NCBI RefSeq assembly: GCF_000367345.1
Contig: NZ_BARE01000045.1
Location: 1-36,137 of the forward strand
Length of the DNA stretch: 36,137 nucleotides
DNA from: Sphingobium xenophagum NBRC 107872
GTDB taxonomy: Bacteria; Pseudomonadota; Alphaproteobacteria; Sphingomonadales; Sphingomonadaceae
Reading direction: 5' to 3'
Position numbers and translations under genes: made by a program. The notes beneath the pieces were generated by a model. That model had not been told where the DNA came from. It worked only from the letters and a program-made list of their open reading frames with translations, and did no database searches. Positions 25,926 to 34,924 of this stretch are shown piece after piece; position 1 is the stretch's first letter; each line of letters starts with the position of its first letter.

Positions 25926-26969
25926 TCACTCTTTGAGAAACCGCACGGCATCGGCGACGCTGAGCTGCACCCGAATGGCCGCTGCCAACCGCTCGTGGCC
26001 ATAGGCTGTAAGGTCGCTGTTGAAATCGTCGAGCCGGGGTTCAAGCGGTATGACCGCAATGCCCAACGGTTCGCATCGCTCGGTCAAGGTCGACAATGCC
26101 GTTGCCCCGGCTGGATCATCATCGCGCGCGACATAGAGGCAGCGCAGCGCAGCAGGGAACTGGATGGCAGCGAGGTGGGCGGCCGATAGCCCTGCGATCA
26201 TCGCCATGGATGGCAGCACCTGTCGCAGCGACAGCAGGGTTTCGAGGCCTTCACCGGCTACCATGACACCGTCCGCTTTGCCGAACCGGACGCCCGAGCC
26301 GAGCAAGTGACCCATGGCGCGTCGTGGATATGCGACAGCGGCTTTGTCGTAGGATTGTGGATCAAGCCAAGTGCGGTGAACCCCCGTGATAGTGCCCTCA
26401 TTGTCGGTGACTGCAGCGATCATTGCGGGCCATGCCTCCCGCACACCAGGGACATCATCTTCAGCAGGCCGATAGTAACAGCGCGGATGGAAACGCAGTT
26501 GATCAATGCCGGAAAGATCGATGATCGACCGGCGACCAAGATAACGCGCTGCGATGCTGTTCGTGATCGGCTTTGAGGCGGCCCATAGGCGCCGGGCCGC
26601 TTCTGGTGTGCCGGTCGGCGCTTTGCGTATGGTCGGGTTTCGGGGTTTGGCCTCAGCAGGCGGCGGCAGACTCAGGAATTGGCGGGCTTCGTCGAGCGTT
26701 TCGCGCATGGTCTGGTGGGCACAGCTTGCGGCGATGATGTCGAGAAGATCGCCATGGTCGCCGCTTTGCGCGTCTGTCCATTTGCCTGCGCCTCCCCGGC
26801 TCTCGGTTGTCGCAGACAATCGGACGTAGAGACTGCGACCTGGCGAATTGTGAACATCGCCAACTAGCCAGTAGCGGCCTTCACGGCGACCATTGGACAG
26901 GTAACGACGGCAGACCGCCTCAGCTGAGGCGGCAAGGCGGCGGGCGATTTCAGTGGCGGGACTATCCAC
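25926..26969 (-). CDS. Toprim-domain protein (primase-like)
   Basis: A 347-residue protein with a GTG start 11 bases after the stop of the strawberry-notch gene; AGGAG overlaps the intergenic gap. The N-terminal part (1-100) resembles the zinc-free primase-like domain found before Toprim in phage and plasmid proteins. The Toprim fold follows (about 234-300): E240 and E243 in VMVAGEGLETL and the DxD of YVARDDDPAG (D283, D285). Such proteins are replication primases or related DNA enzymes of mobile elements. The tight spacing shows co-expression with the strawberry-notch gene. Actual priming activity is not proven by sequence. Confidence 0.83.
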   Translation of the reverse strand: MDSPATEIARRLAASAEAVCRRYLSNGRREGRYWLVGDVHNSPGRSLYVRLSATTESRGGAGKWTDAQSGDHGDLLDIIAASCAHQTMRETLDEARQFLSLPPPAEAKPRNPTIRKAPTGTPEAARRLWAASKPITNSIAARYLGRRSIIDLSGIDQLRFHPRCYYRPAEDDVPGVREAWPAMIAAVTDNEGTITGVHRTWLDPQSYDKAAVAYPRRAMGHLLGSGVRFGKADGVMVAGEGLETLLSLRQVLPSMAMIAGLSAAHLAAIQFPAALRCLYVARDDDPAGATALSTLTERCEPLGIAVIPLEPRLDDFNSDLTAYGHERLAAAIRVQLSVADAVRFLKE

Positions 26970-26980
26970 GCGGGGCTCCT

Positions 26981-29900
26981 TCAGGCGGCTTTGCGTGTCG
27001 CGATCCGTTGGATCGGAAACCGGTCCAGCAGCTTGGCGAGCACATCCACCCCGACAGCCCCTGTCGGTATGTAGAGCTTGAGTTTCCACGAGACGATCTC
27101 GGAGATCAAGCCCATTGCCTTCAATCGCTCGATGCCAAGATCATTGAAGCCAGTAAGTTCAATCCGCCAGTCATTCATGGCGCGGACGCGGGAGACCGTC
27201 TGATCTTCGGCCAGATGCAATTTGGCATCTCCGGCACACAGCATCGCCCAAGCATCGGCAGGCGCGACGGACGCCGTGTCGTGCTCAATCACCGTGGCGA
27301 CCCAAGCGGGCGACACCTTGCGGCCGATGACGCGCTCGCCAGCATCGGTTTGCAGGCGGTAGACGCGGGTCGATTCATTGGGGAGCCGCCGCCAGATCGG
27401 CAGCAGCAGGCCTGAAACCATGTGCAGGGTCGAGGTTTCGAAATCGGGCAAGTCGGCAAGTTCGGCCTGCCAGACTTCGCTAAACCGCGCACGGTCCACC
27501 GGCTCCCAATGGCTGGTCGCGAACACCTCGGCGAGGATATTGGTCGCCTCCAAAGGCCGGACGAGGCGGATGCGCGGGTGAATGCCCCCATCATCGTCGA
27601 TCAGACTGCGCGCGCGCAATTTGACTGCCGCGCGCCCGGAGCGGGTGTTGATCACGAGTTCGGCATCGCGATCCACTGCCATGGCCAGCGCCCTCTCGAG
27701 CACAACTGGCTCGATCCGGTCTTTGCGTTCGATGGTCAGGAGGTGGGTCACAGCTCCGGTGCCGGGATGGGTGTAGATGGTCTTGCGGTCGGAGACCGAG
27801 AAGCTTTCGGCACGCAGGGTTTCGAGGCCCATTTCATAGGTCCCGCAAGCGATTGCGCCTTCGACCCGGGCCGTCAGAAGGCCCTCGAAGGCCTCGAACA
27901 GGATATTCTGCATGGAAATGGTAAGCGCCAGCATCCGGTTGAGGAAGGTCGTGATGGGCGGAAGCTCGTCCTTGAGCCCGCCGTCACTGTCTAGCAGCGA
28001 CAGGCCGGTGGCTGTTTCGAATTGCCCGAGCGAACAGCCATCGATCTTGCCGCGCACCAGCAATTGGTAAAGCTGGCGCAGGGCATCGCGGGCATAGTAG
28101 GATTCCAGATTATCGCTGGCGCTGAACATGTTCTGGCCGCCGGTTTGCCGCTGGCCGCGCGTGATCGCTCCGAGACTGTCGAGCCTTCGGGCGATCGTCG
28201 AGATGAAGCGCTTCTGCGCCTTCACGTCGGTCGATACCGGGCGGAACAGCGGTGGCTGCTTCTGATTGGTGCGGTTGGTGCGGCCAAAGCCCTGGATGGC
28301 GGTGTCGGCTTTCCAGCCTGCTTCGAGCAGGTAGTGGACGCGGCGGCGCTGGTTCTTCACGCCAAGGTCGGCATGATAGGATCGCCCCGTGCCGCCAGCC
28401 TCGGAGAAGACGAGGATGTGCTTCTTGTCATCCATGAACGCATGGGTTTCAGCAATATTGGCTGAAGCGGGCCGGTTTTCGACGGCGAAGCGCACCGAAC
28501 CATCGCTCCTGGCGCGGGGCACAATGCGACGGGAACGTCCGGTCACCTCGGCAACCGCATCACTCCCGAAATGCTGGACAATCTGGTCAAGCGCGCCGGG
28601 CACAGGCGGCAAAGCGGCAAGCCGCTCGAGCATCGCATCACGGGCACGGCAGGCTTCGCGATTGAGGATGGGGTTGCCATCCGCGTCGAATGCGGGCCGC
28701 GACGCGAGATTGCCCTCGCTGTCGGTGAAAGGCTCATAGAGCTGCACAGGAAAACTGTGCGCGAGATAGTCGAGCACATATTCACGCGGCGTGATGTCCA
28801 CGGAAACGTCATCCCATTCGTCGGTCGGGATTTCGGCAAGACGGCGTTCCTGCAACGCTTCGCCCGTCGATACGATCTGCACGACACAGGCGTGACCGGC
28901 CTCAAGATCGCGCTGCATCGCCTGAATGGTACTTGGCGTCTGCATTGCGGTGATCAGGTGATTGAAGAAACGCTGCTTGGCGCTCTCGAACGCTGATCGC
29001 GCTGCCGATCGGGCCTGTGCGTTCAAGGTCCCATGGGATGCACTCGTAACGCCCGATGCTTCGAGCGCCGCATCGAGATGGGCGTGAATGACCTGAAATG
29101 CCCCGGCATAGGAATCGTAAATCCGCACCTGCTCAGGGGTCAGTTGGTGCTCGAGCAGGTCATATTCGACGCCGTCGAATGACAAGGAACGGGCGGCATA
29201 AAGGCCAAGCGCCTTCAGATCGCGGGCCAGCACCTCCATGGCTGCGACGCCGCCATCCTCAATCGCGGCCACGAAGTCGGCGCGTGAGGCGAAAGGGAAG
29301 TCTTCGCCGCCCCACAGGCCGAGCCGCTGGGCGTAGGCGAGGTTCTGCACCGTCGTGGCACCGGTGGCCGAGACATAGACGATGCGGGCATTGGGCAGGG
29401 CATGTTGTATCCGCAGGCCCGCCCGGCCCTGCTGCGAGGCTGAGACATCGCCGCGCGCGCCCTTTCCGCCTGCGGCATTGGCCATGGCGTGCGCCTCGTC
29501 AAAGATGATGACACCATCAAAGTCATGGCCAAGCCATTCGACGATCTGCTGGACCCGGCTCGTCTTGCCGCCCCGCTCCTGCGAACGCAGGGTCGCATAG
29601 GTCGTGAACAAAATGCCTTCCGCCAGCTTGATGGGGGAACCCTGCCGGTAGCGTGACAAGGGCGTCACCAGCAGCCGTTCCTGCCCCAAAGCCGACCAGT
29701 CGCGCTGAGCATCCTCAAGCAGGCGGTCCGATACCGAAACCCAGAGCGAACGACGGCGGCCTTTTAGCCAGTTGTCGAGGATGATGCCTGCGACCTGACG
29801 GCCTTTGCCTGCGCCCGTGCCGTCACCCAGAAACCAGCCCCGGCGAAAGCGGACGGCAGCATCGTTATCCTCAGCCGCCGCCGAGACCAGATCCCATGTT

Positions 29901-31327
29901 TCGTCAACAGTCCATGCCCCTGCCAGGTGCCCGGAATGGGCCTCGCCAGCGTAGATTACGGATTCCAGTTGCGCGTCGGACAACACGCCGTCACCCAACA
30001 GGTGCTCGGGCAAGTGCGGGCGATAGGTTGGTTTGGGCGGTGCCACCGAGGCCATCGACGCCGATTGAACCAGCGGCGTCGGGTGCGGCAATGCGCCGGG
30101 AATGGCGACCGATTGAAGTCCATATCGTTCGTAGATGCTGTCACCGAGTTGCCCCTCGGGCGGAGCCCAGTCAGCAGTCGAATAGGTGAGTTCCGGCGCA
30201 TCGGCATCGACCATGGGATTGATCGGGGCAGTTCGAGCAACCGCGCGGCTCACGGCCGACGACGGTGAAGCGCAATGCAGTCCTGCACCGGGCAATGGGG
30301 CAATCGGTCCGCGCGGCGGCACCTGCGCTTCGACCCATTTGAGCAAGGTCGCTGTATCAGGAGCGGTCCCTGAACTTGGAACGAAAGTCGTGGGATCGGA
30401 CGCGGGCAGTTTGTCGATCACCGTCAATCGTGTGTCGATCGTCGTGCCGTGCTTGCGATAGACCTTGCCGTCGATGGCGGCGGTGAAGACCACACGTCCG
30501 GTCTCCTGCAACCGGATGAAAGCATCGCGCCATGCTGGAGCATCCGGAGAACAGCCAGCGCCGGTAATGACTACCAGCCGACCTCCATGCCCGAGCCGGG
30601 CCAAGGCGGAAGCAATGTGGCGAAGCGCGGCGTCCTTCATCGTCCGCTCAACATGCGCGACAGCCGAAAATGGCGGGTTCATGAGGATAACGCTCGGGCG
30701 TGCCGAAATGGGCAAGCGATCATCAATCGAGGCGGCGTCATGTCCGCTAACGGCCACGCCTGAAAACAAGTGCGACAGCAGCGCTGCCCGGCCTTCAGCG
30801 AGTTCATTCAGCACGAGCTGCGCACCAGCCAGTTCGGCCTGAATCGCCAACATGCCTGTGCCAGCAGAAGGTTCGAGCACAGTTTCACCTGCGCCAATCG
30901 AAGCAGCGACAACGGCCACGAATGATAGACCCGCAGGCGTCGAATATTGTTGCAAGGCCTGGCTGGTTTCAGAGCGCCGGGTGTGGGTCGGCAAGAGCAT
31001 CGATACCCGATCAATCAGATCGAGGGCGCGAGATCGTGAGGCACAACGCGCCAAGATCGCCGGGCCAAAACGGCGCAGGAAAAGGATTTGTGCAACCTCA
31101 CAGGCATCGTAGGCGCTCTTCCAATCCCATGCGCCTTCAGCGTCGGTGCCGCCAATGGCTGCCGTCATCGCATCGCGCAAACAGGCGGATTCAACGGGTC
31201 GCCCGATTTCGAGCAGGGGAAGAAGTGAGGTAGCTGCGGTCAGTAGCGCACGAGCCTGCGCGTCAAATGAACAATGCGATGCGAGCGACGCAGCGCCAAG
31301 CGCTGCGTCCGTAAGAATATGGGCCAT
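26981..31327 (-). CDS. Strawberry-notch-type helicase fused to an N6-methyltransferase-like domain
   Basis: A 1448-residue two-part enzyme. The N-terminal methyltransferase-like domain has SAM motif VLEPSAGTGMLA (150-161) and catalytic-type NPPF (217-220), as in N6-adenine methylases. The middle and C-terminal parts form an SF2/strawberry-notch helicase: Walker A GDGTGAGKGRQ (501-511), DEAH box IIFDEAHAM (610-613), and a helicase C domain (SEAGGTGRSYHADL, QGFGRTNRTNQ). The start at 31327 has GGAG about 9 bases before it. This architecture is common on alphaproteobacterial elements and recalls phage P1 DarB, which protects incoming DNA from type I restriction. It heads the - strand block with Toprim and DUF2493. 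The anti-restriction role is inferred. Confidence 0.87.
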   Translation of the reverse strand: MAHILTDAALGAASLASHCSFDAQARALLTAATSLLPLLEIGRPVESACLRDAMTAAIGGTDAEGAWDWKSAYDACEVAQILFLRRFGPAILARCASRSRALDLIDRVSMLLPTHTRRSETSQALQQYSTPAGLSFVAVVAASIGAGETVLEPSAGTGMLAIQAELAGAQLVLNELAEGRAALLSHLFSGVAVSGHDAASIDDRLPISARPSVILMNPPFSAVAHVERTMKDAALRHIASALARLGHGGRLVVITGAGCSPDAPAWRDAFIRLQETGRVVFTAAIDGKVYRKHGTTIDTRLTVIDKLPASDPTTFVPSSGTAPDTATLLKWVEAQVPPRGPIAPLPGAGLHCASPSSAVSRAVARTAPINPMVDADAPELTYSTADWAPPEGQLGDSIYERYGLQSVAIPGALPHPTPLVQSASMASVAPPKPTYRPHLPEHLLGDGVLSDAQLESVIYAGEAHSGHLAGAWTVDETWDLVSAAAEDNDAAVRFRRGWFLGDGTGAGKGRQVAGIILDNWLKGRRRSLWVSVSDRLLEDAQRDWSALGQERLLVTPLSRYRQGSPIKLAEGILFTTYATLRSQERGGKTSRVQQIVEWLGHDFDGVIIFDEAHAMANAAGGKGARGDVSASQQGRAGLRIQHALPNARIVYVSATGATTVQNLAYAQRLGLWGGEDFPFASRADFVAAIEDGGVAAMEVLARDLKALGLYAARSLSFDGVEYDLLEHQLTPEQVRIYDSYAGAFQVIHAHLDAALEASGVTSASHGTLNAQARSAARSAFESAKQRFFNHLITAMQTPSTIQAMQRDLEAGHACVVQIVSTGEALQERRLAEIPTDEWDDVSVDITPREYVLDYLAHSFPVQLYEPFTDSEGNLASRPAFDADGNPILNREACRARDAMLERLAALPPVPGALDQIVQHFGSDAVAEVTGRSRRIVPRARSDGSVRFAVENRPASANIAETHAFMDDKKHILVFSEAGGTGRSYHADLGVKNQRRRVHYLLEAGWKADTAIQGFGRTNRTNQKQPPLFRPVSTDVKAQKRFISTIARRLDSLGAITRGQRQTGGQNMFSASDNLESYYARDALRQLYQLLVRGKIDGCSLGQFETATGLSLLDSDGGLKDELPPITTFLNRMLALTISMQNILFEAFEGLLTARVEGAIACGTYEMGLETLRAESFSVSDRKTIYTHPGTGAVTHLLTIERKDRIEPVVLERALAMAVDRDAELVINTRSGRAAVKLRARSLIDDDGGIHPRIRLVRPLEATNILAEVFATSHWEPVDRARFSEVWQAELADLPDFETSTLHMVSGLLLPIWRRLPNESTRVYRLQTDAGERVIGRKVSPAWVATVIEHDTASVAPADAWAMLCAGDAKLHLAEDQTVSRVRAMNDWRIELTGFNDLGIERLKAMGLISEIVSWKLKLYIPTGAVGVDVLAKLLDRFPIQRIATRKAA

Positions 31328-31621
31328 TGGTGGGATCTCCGGGAGAGCAGGAAGGGCGGATGACGCCCGGACACTCTCTCTCAAACCCGGGCGGTTCGCC
31401 TGCTCCAGGCAAAGCTCTGCCTCGGAATTCAGCTACCCTACGCTGTTGGGGGGGCGAAAACCCCGTGTGGTCAATAAACGGTGTGCCAGTGCTTTTGCGG
31501 AAGGTTTCGCCAACATAGCTGTCGCTCCGGAGGGTCGGACCGTGCCATCGACAATCGCCGTTCGTCCACAGGTGACTTGGTGGTCACGATCGGGCAAGTC
31601 GCGAGCGCGGGCAATTGTTGC
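31328..31621. other. Gene-free stretch upstream of the strawberry-notch gene
   Basis: About 290 bases with no gene recognised. It must hold the promoter for the - strand strawberry-notch/Toprim block and the end of the peptidase operon coming from the right. A G7 run lies near 31447-31453, just ahead of GCGAAAACCCC. No clear terminator was found. Confidence 0.4.
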
Positions 31622-32113
31622 CTACATTGAGGGGCGCACGATCAAGCGACAGGCGAGTTCGCCCCCGGACCACTGAATGGCAAAGGCTTCGCTGATTTCT
31701 TTCCAATTTCCCGCAGGCTTACCGCCGCCGTGATTGGTACCGAGGCAAGAGCATTCGCAAAGATCGCGTTTGGCGTTCCAACAAGATTCCGCGCAAATCT
31801 CTGTCCGATTAAGTGGCTGAACAACATACACTCGACCATATCGCGTAACGCAGCGGCGAATGAGCGGTCCGAACCAGGCCATAGGAACTTCCCAATGGAT
31901 CTTGCCGGTTTTTGGGCTGCGGACGCTCTTAGGATTGATTCTGCCGCACGCCTGAAGCCAGGCGCGATTGTCGACAGCATATGGGAGACGCACAAATAGG
32001 GGGGGCTCCTTGTGCGGTCGAAGGAGAACGGGGATGCCATGTTGGCCCCAGATTTCGCCAATTCGGCGGGTCGCGCCTTCTGGAATTCTCGGTGCGCGAA
32101 CCACCCTAGCCAC
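31622..32113 (-). CDS. Cysteine-rich protein of unknown function coupled to the ImmA-like peptidase
   Basis: A 163-residue protein not recognised as any named family. It looks like a real gene: its GTG start overlaps the peptidase stop by 8 bases, it keeps the operon's strand, and its C-terminal half has a dense cluster C107-x3-C111-x7-C119-x-C121-x-C123-x4-H128, likely a metal site. Two flanking blocks look fold-like (KIHWEVPMAWF, RYGRVYVVQPLNRTEIC). No signal peptide or membrane segment is seen. As third gene after an XRE repressor and a metallopeptidase facing a CBASS operon, it may be a sensor or effector partner; this is speculation from context. Confidence 0.65.
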   Translation of the reverse strand: MARVVRAPRIPEGATRRIGEIWGQHGIPVLLRPHKEPPLFVRLPYAVDNRAWLQACGRINPKSVRSPKTGKIHWEVPMAWFGPLIRRCVTRYGRVYVVQPLNRTEICAESCWNAKRDLCECSCLGTNHGGGKPAGNWKEISEAFAIQWSGGELACRLIVRPSM

Positions 32114-32993
32114 GCTGCATCAAATCAAAAGCATCGGGCTCCTCATCTGCATCCTCCCAAGGACGCCAGACCGTATCGCCGAGATGGATGAGTGAGATTG
32201 TGAAATCATAGTGGTCTGAGACAAGCGCGACTTCAGTTGAGGGTTCGCCGAACCAAGCCTCATCATGTTCGGCGACCAGTCTCCCTCCGCCAAAGCCTGC
32301 GGTCGCGGCGAGCGAGGAAGTCGGAACCTCAACAGGTGCCCGATTCACCGTTCTATAAAAAGCGCCTGTCTTGAGCGCGCTTTTACTGGAGCGCGCCCAG
32401 AGAATGAACCCGTCACGCGAAACAACGAGTACCGAACGGCGTTCTGCAAATTCGATCCAGCGCAACGTTGCCGCAATGAGCGACACCCCATAGCGTTCGC
32501 CGCAGGCAGCGAGATCGTCCAGTGTAGGCCGCGCCTTTGCTGGAATTTGGGTGCGGAAATCGTTCAGCGGCATTAGCAGGCCCGCAGCGAAGCAATTCGC
32601 CTGCTGCTCGATCTCGCGATATGCGGAGTCCCATCGTACCATGTCCTGCTGGCCGCACTCTATGCCGTCGGGATGCACGAGGCGGTGCAACAGATAGTGA
32701 CCGAACTCGTGAGCGAGCGTGAAATTGATCCGGCCTTTTGAAGCGATCGCGTCGTTGTAAATGATGCCCCAACCCGATTTCCCCGTAGGGGCCCGGTAGA
32801 GGGCCCCGTCAAATCTGCCGAGGCTGGCGCCTTTAACCAGGGTAATAGCATCGCCGGCAAACCGGTGTGCGCTGAAATCGCGAGCAATTATCGGCACATC
32901 GACCGGAAACCGCCCTACGCCATCCGCATAGACCTGATCGAGCATCAGCGTGAGGTCCGCCGCCCAACGATTAGCGGACGGCGGATAAGTCAC
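32106..32993 (-). CDS. ImmA/IrrE-family zinc metallopeptidase (CapP-like)
   Basis: A 295-residue protein with the gluzincin site HEFGH (95-99) and a downstream glutamate E129 in REIEQQANCFAAGLLMP, the signature of ImmA/IrrE (COG2856). Such peptidases cleave a partner XRE repressor to induce mobile-element or defence genes. A C-terminal region (about 170-295) may be the sensor part. It overlaps the XRE gene by 4 bases and the cysteine-rich gene by 8. In characterised CBASS loci, CapP, an ImmA-like peptidase, cuts the CapH repressor when DNA is damaged; the arrangement here matches. Peptidase identity is firm; the CBASS link is inferred from position. Confidence 0.9.
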   Translation of the reverse strand: MTYPPSANRWAADLTLMLDQVYADGVGRFPVDVPIIARDFSAHRFAGDAITLVKGASLGRFDGALYRAPTGKSGWGIIYNDAIASKGRINFTLAHEFGHYLLHRLVHPDGIECGQQDMVRWDSAYREIEQQANCFAAGLLMPLNDFRTQIPAKARPTLDDLAACGERYGVSLIAATLRWIEFAERRSVLVVSRDGFILWARSSKSALKTGAFYRTVNRAPVEVPTSSLAATAGFGGGRLVAEHDEAWFGEPSTEVALVSDHYDFTISLIHLGDTVWRPWEDADEEPDAFDLMQRG

Positions 32994-33313
32994 TCGTCAT
33001 CACCCCACAGCTGGACCATCTGTCGGATCTTAGCTTTGGTCGGCTCATCCATCTTCTGATAGCTGCGGTAGAAATGGGCGTCGGCCGCATTTTCTTGAGA
33101 AGTTTCCCCCTGAAGCAGGAATTCTATGGTTGTACCGAGCTTATCAGCGATCTTCGCCAGCTTCTCGGCGGAAGGTCGAGGTGGGCTTTTGTTCTCCAGC
33201 TCCCAAATGTAGCTTTTGCTCGACCCGCTTTGCTCTGCGAGCTGATCAAGAGTCAGACCCTTCTCTTTGCGTAGATTGCGAATGCGGTCGCCTAGGGGGT
33301 TCGCGGATGCCAT
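32990..33313 (-). CDS. XRE-family repressor (CapH-like)
   Basis: A 107-residue protein with a classic XRE helix-turn-helix (about 7-65; LTLDQLAEQSGSSKSYIWEL) and a short C-terminal extension (FYRSYQKMDEPTKAKIRQM) that could hold an oligomerisation region and the peptidase cleavage site. GGAG lies just before the ATG on the - strand. It is divergent from the DUF2188-CBASS genes with a 123-base shared control region containing a duplicated TGTTCGGA box. It probably represses its own operon and perhaps CBASS. Confidence 0.88.
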   Translation of the reverse strand: MASANPLGDRIRNLRKEKGLTLDQLAEQSGSSKSYIWELENKSPPRPSAEKLAKIADKLGTTIEFLLQGETSQENAADAHFYRSYQKMDEPTKAKIRQMVQLWGDDE

Positions 33314-33332
33314 TTTTCTCCGGGCCGGGTTA

Positions 33333-33395
33333 TGTTCGGACTAGGCGCACTTTAGCGCCTTGACAAGCAAACAGCAAACATTCAGTTTGTTCGGA
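33333..33395. promoter_or_regulatory. Divergent control region with duplicated TGTTCGGA-TAG box
   Basis: TGTTCGGACTAG (33333-33344) and TGTTCGGAGTAG (33388-33399) match at 11 of 12 positions and begin at a 55-base interval. Between them are TTGACA (33360-33365) on the + strand and a short inverted repeat CAAAC/GTTTG (about 33375-33389). The region separates the XRE repressor from the DUF2188-CBASS genes, so the boxes are candidate repressor sites. Confidence 0.5.
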
Positions 33396-33436
33396 GTAGC
33401 GATATAAACCGTATCGCCATTATTCAGGAGGTCAAA

Positions 33437-33670
33437 ATGACCAAAGGACCGAAGTCCCACCATGTGGTACCGAACCCAGCTGGTGGCTGGGATGTAAAAC
33501 GCGGCGGTGGGGAGCGCGCAAGCGGCCACTTCGACACCAAGACGCAGGCAGTTGACCGCGGCCGTGAGATAAGCCGCAACCAAGGCACGGAACTGCGCAT
33601 CCATAATCGGGACGGCCGCATCGCTAGCAGCGACAGCCACGGTAACGATCCGAATCCCCCGCGCGGCTGA
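33437..33670 (+). CDS. DUF2188 domain protein
   Basis: A 77-residue, basic and polar protein with the DUF2188 layout: HHVVPNPAGGWDVKRGGGE, a helix (TKTQAVDRGREIS) and a final strand (TELRIHNRDGRI). Strong AGGAGG at 33426-33431, 5 bases before the ATG, predicts high translation. It lies 63 bases before the CD-NTase gene and shares the promoter region that faces the XRE repressor. Function of the family is unknown. It may simply ride at the front of the CBASS transcript. Confidence 0.8.
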   Translation: MTKGPKSHHVVPNPAGGWDVKRGGGERASGHFDTKTQAVDRGREISRNQGTELRIHNRDGRIASSDSHGNDPNPPRG

Positions 33671-33733
33671 ACCGCCGACTCGGATATCGCTACGGGGCCA
33701 TCTCGAGCAGGCATCCGCCTTTGGAGATTATCA

Positions 33734-34924
33734 ATGTTGCTTGATCATGCTGGGTTCGACCGCAAGGCGCGAATTGTAACCATCCTCGACGAAATGATGG
33801 GAGGGCTTGAGATCAGTCCTTCCCAGCGCGAACTTGCGCAGCAGCGCTATGAAGCTGTCGGCCGATGGCTTGCTTCCAGCGGCGTGTTGATGCTGCGGGA
33901 TCTCTACATCTATCTTCAGGGCTCGACCGCGCTCGGGACGACCGTCAAGCCGATCGGGCATAACGAGCACGACGTCGATCTGGTCGCCCATCGTCCATCC
34001 TATGAGGCAGTCGAACCAGCTGTTCTAAAAAGGGCGATAGGCGACCGTCTGCGTGAGAATGGCAATTACGCTCCGTTGCTGGAGGAAATGCCGCGCTGCT
34101 GGCGCCTGGTCTATGCCAATGAATTCCATATGGATATCACGCCCGCGATACCAAACGCGCAGTGCTCGAATGGCGGCGAATTGGTCCCGGACAGGGCGCT
34201 TCGCCGCTGGAAGACTTCGAACCCGAAAGGCTACAAGCGCGAGTTTGAGCGCCGTGCCGCGCTCAAGCCCCAGTTCCGGTTGAACAAGTCTCTCCAGTTC
34301 GACGCCAAACGGGCAGACAAGAATGTCGAGCCCTATCCAGTCGCTACAGGCTTCAAGGGCGTGCTTCGCCGGATGGTGCAGATAGGCAAGCGGCACCGGG
34401 ACATCCACTTTGTCGACCTGGATCCGTGCTTGGCACCAATCTCGGTTATCATCACTACTCTGGCGGCTTGGTCCTATGAGTATTGCGTCGCCGCGAAAGT
34501 GTATGAATCGGAACTCGATCTCGCCTGTGAAGTCGTCCGCTACATGCCTGCCTTCATCGAAGAGCGTAGTGTTGACGGACGGCGCCAGTGGTTCATCTGG
34601 AACGACACGACGGCCGGAGAGAATTTCGCAGAGAAATGGAATAAGCACCCCGAACGAGCGGAAGCCTTCTTCTCTTGGCATCAACGACTGATGGCTGATC
34701 TTGATGCCCTGAACGAAGTCGAGGGAATGGACAGGCTCAACAAAGGACTTCGCGACGCGTTCGGTGCCGCCCCGGTCGATCGTGTGTTTGGGCGGATCAA
34801 TGAAGAGGTGGCGACGGCCCGGCGCAGTGGCTTGCTCGGCCTTGCGCCTGCCGCCGGCCTCAGCGTGGCAGCCACATCCGTGCCGGTTCGCGCCAATACA
34901 TTCTTTGGCGCACCTCCGCGGTGA
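33734..34924 (+). CDS. CBASS CD-NTase (cGAS/DncV-like nucleotidyltransferase)
   Basis: A 396-residue enzyme that would make a cyclic oligonucleotide when phage is sensed. The catalytic core is visible: QGSTALGTT with G63-S64, H-D80-V-D82-L for metal binding, and the third aspartate D134 in FHMDITPAIP. The start has GGAG at 33723-33726. It overlaps the E2 gene (GTGA). Pairing with an E2-only protein and an HNH-SAVED effector is typical of short type II CBASS; clade G enzymes making 3',2'-cGAMP often keep this company, but the product cannot be read from sequence. The C terminus ([11 protein letters not shown]) is a flexible tail where E2 conjugation would act. Confidence 0.9.
   Translation: MLLDHAGFDRKARIVTILDEMMGGLEISPSQRELAQQRYEAVGRWLASSGVLMLRDLYIYLQGSTALGTTVKPIGHNEHDVDLVAHRPSYEAVEPAVLKRAIGDRLRENGNYAPLLEEMPRCWRLVYANEFHMDITPAIPNAQCSNGGELVPDRALRRWKTSNPKGYKREFERRAALKPQFRLNKSLQFDAKRADKNVEPYPVATGFKGVLRRMVQIGKRHRDIHFVDLDPCLAPISVIITTLAAWSYEYCVAAKVYESELDLACEVVRYMPAFIEERSVDGRRQWFIWNDTTAGENFAEKWNKHPERAEAFFSWHQRLMADLDALNEVEGMDRLNKGLRDAFGAAPVDRVFGRINEEVATARRSGLLGLAPAAGLSVAATSVPVRANTFFGAPPR

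Noticed and set aside
31146..31676. 176-codon + strand frame over the start of the strawberry-notch gene
   Set aside because: Opposite to a clear gene start and without protein features.
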